DNA from: Amoebidium appalachense
Lineage: Eukaryota > Ichthyosporea
NCBI GenBank assembly: GCA_963693365.1
Contig: CAVNZM010000003.1
Location: forward strand, 11,160,001 to 11,224,000
Direction of reading: 5' to 3'
Length of the DNA stretch: 64,000 bases
This document shows positions 54,322 to 64,000 of the stretch, piece after piece (position 1 is the stretch's first letter; each line of letters starts with the position of its first letter). The notes under the pieces are model-generated. The model was given only the letters and a program-made list of their open reading frames with translations, was not told the DNA's origin and did not search any database. Both the position numbers and the translations under genes were made by a program.

Positions 54322-55300
54322 ATGAAGGGTGCTCTACGTTCCGCCCTAGCGTTAGGGCTAGTAGCCGCTGTGGCGACAGGTGTTACTGCCGACACCAAAG
54401 TCAGCGACCCGTTCCTGTTCGCACAGGCACGGCCCGCAAATCAGGTAACGTAACGTACGATGAATTCAGCGTTGCTCTTGAAGGTTACGATTTCTTCTAT
54501 CCGATGCTGATTCTGGACACCACGCGAAGGGTGATGACAAATGACAACGGCAGCACGCCGGGACACGGCCCCATGAATTACTTTCCTCACTACCGCCAAT
54601 ACCCGCCCGGAAATTATAAACTGGTCGTGAGGCCAAACTTCGACACCCTTTACTCACCTGCAGCTGCTTTGGTGGACATGACCCAAGCCCCCATCGTTTT
54701 CGAGCATGGAGATTTTGGTGATCGCTTCTGGGTGTTCCCACTTTACGACTATTTCGGCGATATTCCCTTCTCCCAGGCAAGCGCACAACCGGACACAAGG
54801 CTGCGAAATACCTGCTCGTCCCTCCCAGGTGGAATGGTGATGTTCCGGCTGGGCTCGTGCCTGTCCGGGTAACGACACCCATTTGCACGTTCATTGACCG
54901 CATCTATTGCACCGGTGACGACGATTACGATGAAGTTCACAAGCTGCAAGATGCGGTAAAGTTGACCCCACTTGCAGAATGGCTCAACGGCACCAAGGCG
55001 GCAGCCGCGCCCTTCGTTTTCGACAAGTCGATCGACATGGAGACACCCCCGCCCAAGCAAGTTGCCAAGATAATTATCGGGTGAGCAATTCTTCGAATAC
55101 GCAGCCTACAACTAATTGTAGACTGTCTTAAACGACCAACCATCACAACATGGACAGCCCGATCAGCCCGATGGACAGCCCGATCAGCCCGATGGACAGC
55201 CCGATCAGCCCGATGGACAGCCCGATCATCGAGCGCATGCAACGCATCGGCCTCTACTACGGTCACCCCTTCAGTGCATCAGCTGCAAACCCAACTGCAA
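54322..55300 (+). pseudogene. DUF1254-family secreted protein, broken
   Basis: The ATG at 54322 opens a signal-peptide-like N terminus (LALGLVAAVATGVTA) followed by DUF1254 motifs: the EGYDFFYPMLILDTTRR helix, RPNFDTLYS, and DRFWVFPLYDYFGD. Two disruptions break the frame: a tandem 5-bp duplication GTAAC-GTAAC at 54445-54454, and a second shift between about 54765 and 54785, after which the family resemblance continues in another frame (KAAKYLLVPP, then HKLQDAVKLTPL) to a donor-like GTGAGC at 55081. The next conserved piece, ERMQRIGLYYGHPF, lies at 55222-55270 behind three 21-bp tandem repeats. The C-terminal DUF1214 part was not found. DUF1254 proteins are mostly bacterial. Assembly errors are the main alternative to decay. 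Confidence 0.6.
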
Positions 55301-60543
<5,243 letters not shown>

Positions 60544-63500
60544 TCAACTTGAAGGGAGAACCAACCCCAGCGCACCCACACACCTCCTCATAAACACCGC
60601 ATCCACGCCTCTCTTCCCCCTCATCTGAGCCTCAAACTCCCTCCCCAACCTCCTCCCACACACATCCCCCCCGGCCACCAACTGACAAAGTATCGCCGTG
60701 GCCAAATCACGTGAGCCCTTCCCTGGGCTTCCAGTAGCCGCTACAAGCGCTCCCAAGTGGTCACGTGCGAGCCGCGAGCGGAACACCGCGTTCTGAAGGC
60801 AGCAGTGGGCCAGCTCCAACTGCCCGACCGAAGCTTCCAGGCCGTTCCAGCCCATTCCGTCGAGAGCCTCCCACGTCGCAGCCTCCGCCTCCCCCTCCCA
60901 ACACACCGACAATGATGATTTCGGGTCGGTTTCTACGGGTCGGGTCAGGCCCGAGTTCGAACCATCTTTGCCGCCGCCGCCGTCGCCGTCGATTTCCATG
61001 GGTGTTGGGGTGTCGTTGTTGTTGTTGTTGTTGCTAAGGGAAGACGGGTGGGGTGGGGGTGGGGCTTGCACCCACATGCGCGCCAAAACGTGAAGCATGA
61101 GTACGCTGGGGCCCGCCAATACGAGTGACTGTTTCCTCGACGTTGCGCAATCAAAATCTGCCGTTTTGGAATCCGCTTCCAGTTGCCTCCAACCGGATTG
61201 GTCGCCGCCGATCGGATCACCGGGACAAAGCGATGATTGGGTCGCGACTCCGGCGGGCGACACAAACAGAAGGCTGCGTACGCTTGAAACGACCGTTCGC
61301 ACGATGGACGGATGGTGGTGGGCCGCTAGTTCCAGAAGCGGAGCAACGCGATCCAGATGCACACCCCCACTCCCTGCGCGTTTGAAAGCCGTGGGATTAT
61401 TACTGGTCGGATGGTTACCGTTGTTGTTGTTTTGCTGAAAGTGAGCGAGGGCGCATCCGACAAATTGCTGGGCCGCTGATTCTGTGCTTGTGATCAAAAC
61501 ACCGAGGAGGGACTCCGTCTTCTCTTGAACTTCCGGAGCCTCTGTCGATATCAACGTTTCGACCATAACGGAGAGGCGCGATTGCGTCCAAAACCACGCG
61601 CGTTCAGAGTTTACGCTAACACGACCGGCCGAAACGTTTTTTTGTGCTGTTTGTGCGTTTGCATTGTCTCCGTTTTTCGCCGGTTGAAAATCGCCGTTTG
61701 AAGTCACACACGATGGAAGAGGAGAGGGAGGGAGGGAGACGACGTGCATAAGGATATCGAGGGCCATACGCACAGAAACGTCGTCCTTCCCTTGCAACAC
61801 GACGGAGAACACACACTGGCACGCCTGCACGTCAAAGAGCCCACACACCATGTCGTAAAGCGGACCCGATTTCTCCCCGCACGCCGTCGCCACCAACAAC
61901 AGAATCATCTCGACCCCCGTGCGTGCGGATTCGCGGTAGGCGAGCCCCGCCGTGTGGAAATCCGGGCTGGTAACAGCGCGAGAAAGACGGCGAATGGCGC
62001 GCGAAAGACACCGAGCAAACCACTTTTGCCGCGTGTCTGGCCCCGCCGTCGCCACCGCTGCCGTTTGAAGGGAAACCGCGTGCCGACACACATGAAGAAA
62101 CAGGGAAGAATAAGGGCCCGAACGCTCCACGGTGCCGCACAGGTAGTAGCAAATAGAAGACAACGCGGCTCCCCATGTCGCCTCGTCGGCCACCGGAAGG
62201 GAAAACACACGCTCGACGTAGATGTCAAAGAGCCGCCCAGCCATTGAAGAAAGAGCGGGGTCGCAATCAGGCAACACATCCAAAAGGGTGTGTAGCCAAG
62301 ACCAAGGGATGGGTTCACCCCCCATTCCCCCTTGCCAGCACCCCTCCCACAAATGCAATATCCGACCCAACTCGGCGTCTGAGCACGTTTGCTGTATGGA
62401 TGAAACGAGGTGACGTAGGCCAAATCGTGGCGACGGGCTGCGCGGATGTAGGACGGAGAACAGAGACGGGCGGGAGAGAGTCAGCCGTAGAAGGTGGGCG
62501 GCTTGGGGGACCGCGCTGATTGAATGAAGAGCGCAAGGGACAAAGTAGTCGCGATACCACCTCGTCCCAGCGGGAGAACCCCCAGCCTCGGACCCCCGCA
62601 CCAACAGATGCAAAGGCTCCTGCATCCCCTGAACCCCCCCCCCTGTCTGTGACGAAATTTCGTTTTCGTTTTCATTGGTGGAGGGGGGTTTCGTTTCGCC
62701 GCCCGCCCCGGTTCCCATGCCCGTTGTGCCTGTAAGCACGCCCAACAGCGAATCAATGAGCGAACATATGCGCACGGTATCGCATTCCTTCGACGGCGGG
62801 CGGAAAAGCAACTCGACCGTTGATTGGACGTCGGACGAAAACGGCTGCGAGAAATATGTCGTCACCGCGGCGCCCAGACGCCTCAGGGCCTTTCCCACGG
62901 GGCATCCCTCGGGGAGACCCTTCAACTCTTCCTGAATAAGAAGGGGCACGACAATGTCGCGGAATCGTCCAGAACCCCTGTTCCTCTCCTCTTCGTGCAT
63001 CAACGCAATCAGCTGCTCAGACATTTCACCCCCAACACCGCCCCTACCCCCGCCCCCGCCACCACCACCCATGTTTCCACCGCCGTTTCCTCCACCGGAA
63101 ACGGAAGAAGGAGAAGAAGAGGAAGAAGTGGCACATTCGAGGCACGCGGCATGGACGAGATTTCGGAGAAACTCCTGACGGAACTCCAACGTCGCGCTCA
63201 AAAGGCAGTCGGCGATGAACGCAGAGTGCCGCGCGCGGCTCCCCGAGCACACAAACACATCAAGAAACGCGTGGCACACCGCGGGTTGGCTCGCTGACTT
63301 GCGGTTGAACCGCGAGAGTATCGCGTAGAATGGCGGGTGCTTCCGGAAGCTTCTTGTAGAACCCCTGTTGACCAACTGAGCCAGCCCGGAAGCGACGAGC
63401 GACGCCTGGTCAGGCCCGGAGAGCGCAAACGCGGCGAGAACATGATCCAGCAAGCGGTGGTTCTCCGAAGGGTAGTGCGTGGAAACGAGCATGCGGAGTG

Positions 63501-63975
63501 CACTGTCAAACTGTCGCGGCGCGCGCCGTTGAAGGCGGGTCCATGTCGCTACCCCGTCAGAAACTTCCTTGTCAAACTGTTCACGGTTGTTCGGGACGTG
63601 TCCGCGGAGCATTCGGGGCGCCATTGCCCCTACCATCGCACTCACCTCGTTCCCCAGACCCCCCTTAACTCCCCCTGCCCCTGCGCCGTCGCCGACGGGC
63701 ATCCCTTCCACCCATGACCCCACCCTCTCCCTCTCTCTTTCCCTGTCCCTCCTCTGTTGCTGGTGATATTGATACCCGTTCGGTGAAAGACGTTCTCGTT
63801 TAGGTACGGGTGTAGCACAGGGAGACGCTGACGTGTCCGACATAGCAGTGATGCTTGCGTCTTCGGCCGTTCGTTTGCGGCTGTCGGGAAGCGATGAATA
63901 CTCCCCCTTTTCGTACAACGTCAGGTACCGTCCCACGGCGGGGAATTTCTTGTTGTTGTCCACCACCAAAGCCAT
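60544..63975 (-). CDS. Large helical-repeat-like protein, identity uncertain
   Basis: 1143 codons without interruption, ATG at 63975; the frame is also open to the window edge (GEDGIDEV upstream), so the gene may begin further right. Residues 1-130 are low complexity and partly basic. From about 130 the chain is Leu/Ala-rich with repeated amphipathic helices (FDSALRMLVSTHYPS, LDHVLAAFALS, GRILHLWEG, RLFDIYVERVF, VAPLLELAAHHH), like HEAT/ARM scaffold proteins. Gly/Ser/Asn-rich loops interrupt it (about 290-320). The general design recalls large Integrator-type subunits (for example INTS5), but no diagnostic motif was confirmed. The codon pattern and length make it a real gene. It lacks introns, unlike its neighbours. 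Confidence 0.7.
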   Translation of the reverse strand: MALVVDNNKKFPAVGRYLTLYEKGEYSSLPDSRKRTAEDASITAMSDTSASPCATPVPKRERLSPNGYQYHQQQRRDRERERERVGSWVEGMPVGDGAGAGGVKGGLGNEVSAMVGAMAPRMLRGHVPNNREQFDKEVSDGVATWTRLQRRAPRQFDSALRMLVSTHYPSENHRLLDHVLAAFALSGPDQASLVASGLAQLVNRGSTRSFRKHPPFYAILSRFNRKSASQPAVCHAFLDVFVCSGSRARHSAFIADCLLSATLEFRQEFLRNLVHAACLECATSSSSSPSSVSGGGNGGGNMGGGGGGGGRGGVGGEMSEQLIALMHEEERNRGSGRFRDIVVPLLIQEELKGLPEGCPVGKALRRLGAAVTTYFSQPFSSDVQSTVELLFRPPSKECDTVRICSLIDSLLGVLTGTTGMGTGAGGETKPPSTNENENEISSQTGGGVQGMQEPLHLLVRGSEAGGSPAGTRWYRDYFVPCALHSISAVPQAAHLLRLTLSRPSLFSVLHPRSPSPRFGLRHLVSSIQQTCSDAELGRILHLWEGCWQGGMGGEPIPWSWLHTLLDVLPDCDPALSSMAGRLFDIYVERVFSLPVADEATWGAALSSICYYLCGTVERSGPYSSLFLHVCRHAVSLQTAAVATAGPDTRQKWFARCLSRAIRRLSRAVTSPDFHTAGLAYRESARTGVEMILLLVATACGEKSGPLYDMVCGLFDVQACQCVFSVVLQGKDDVSVRMALDILMHVVSLPPSPLPSCVTSNGDFQPAKNGDNANAQTAQKNVSAGRVSVNSERAWFWTQSRLSVMVETLISTEAPEVQEKTESLLGVLITSTESAAQQFVGCALAHFQQNNNNGNHPTSNNPTAFKRAGSGGVHLDRVAPLLELAAHHHPSIVRTVVSSVRSLLFVSPAGVATQSSLCPGDPIGGDQSGWRQLEADSKTADFDCATSRKQSLVLAGPSVLMLHVLARMWVQAPPPPHPSSLSNNNNNNDTPTPMEIDGDGGGGKDGSNSGLTRPVETDPKSSLSVCWEGEAEAATWEALDGMGWNGLEASVGQLELAHCCLQNAVFRSRLARDHLGALVAATGSPGKGSRDLATAILCQLVAGGDVCGRRLGREFEAQMRGKRGVDAVFMRRCVGALGLVLPSS

Positions 63976-64000
63976 AACCTCATCTATCCCGTCCTCCCCA

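Overview
The window reads as nuclear DNA of a microbial eukaryote. The evidence is spliced genes with GT-AG and one GC-AG intron, TATA boxes 30-100 bp upstream of ATG codons, AATAAA-type signals just after stop codons, and eukaryote-specific protein families (METTL5, arrestin, JmjC). The species cannot be named from the sequence. Microsatellites, minisatellites and long poly-C/poly-G runs are extraordinarily dense. A run of exactly 500 N (35151-35650) marks a scaffold gap. No rRNA, tRNA or CRISPR array was recognised.

Left host-like part (1-16.5 kb): the 5' end of an unknown acidic protein on the minus strand (1-590); a small element with terminal inverted repeats (1165-1893); a complete seven-exon METTL5-type rRNA adenine methyltransferase gene (2315-9283); a repeat-filled spacer; and a two-exon arrestin-domain gene on the minus strand (12882-16089) with a TATA box.

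Middle part (16546-52420): about 36 kb bounded by almost identical 1.74-kb inverted repeats, each carrying the same HNH-AP2 endonuclease gene. A candidate 8-bp target duplication (CTGGCTTA at 16540 and 52804) brackets the unit together with a 379-bp near-perfect palindrome at its right end. Inside are mostly compact, intronless, virus-like genes: an SF3 (D5/primase-type) helicase, three C2H2 zinc-finger proteins, a Fic protein overlapping a patatin-like phospholipase by ATGA, a cysteine-repeat protein with a nuclease-like domain, small membrane and basic proteins, and four coiled-coil proteins with in-frame minisatellites. There is also one seven-exon JmjC demethylase gene. I saw no capsid, packaging ATPase, DNA polymerase or integrase, so the element is either partial or a new kind of large DNA virus-like or mobile element. 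Sequence hidden by the N gap could matter.

Right host-like part (52.8-64 kb): a small MITE-like element, a broken DUF1254 gene of probable bacterial ancestry, about 5 kb of simple repeats, and a long uninterrupted minus-strand ORF (60544-63975) for a helical-repeat-like protein of unknown identity.

A feature shared by the host genes and the JmjC gene is that most introns carry a sense-strand poly-C or C-rich tract starting within about 25 nt of the 5' splice site. This could be a signature of how introns arise or are processed in this organism.
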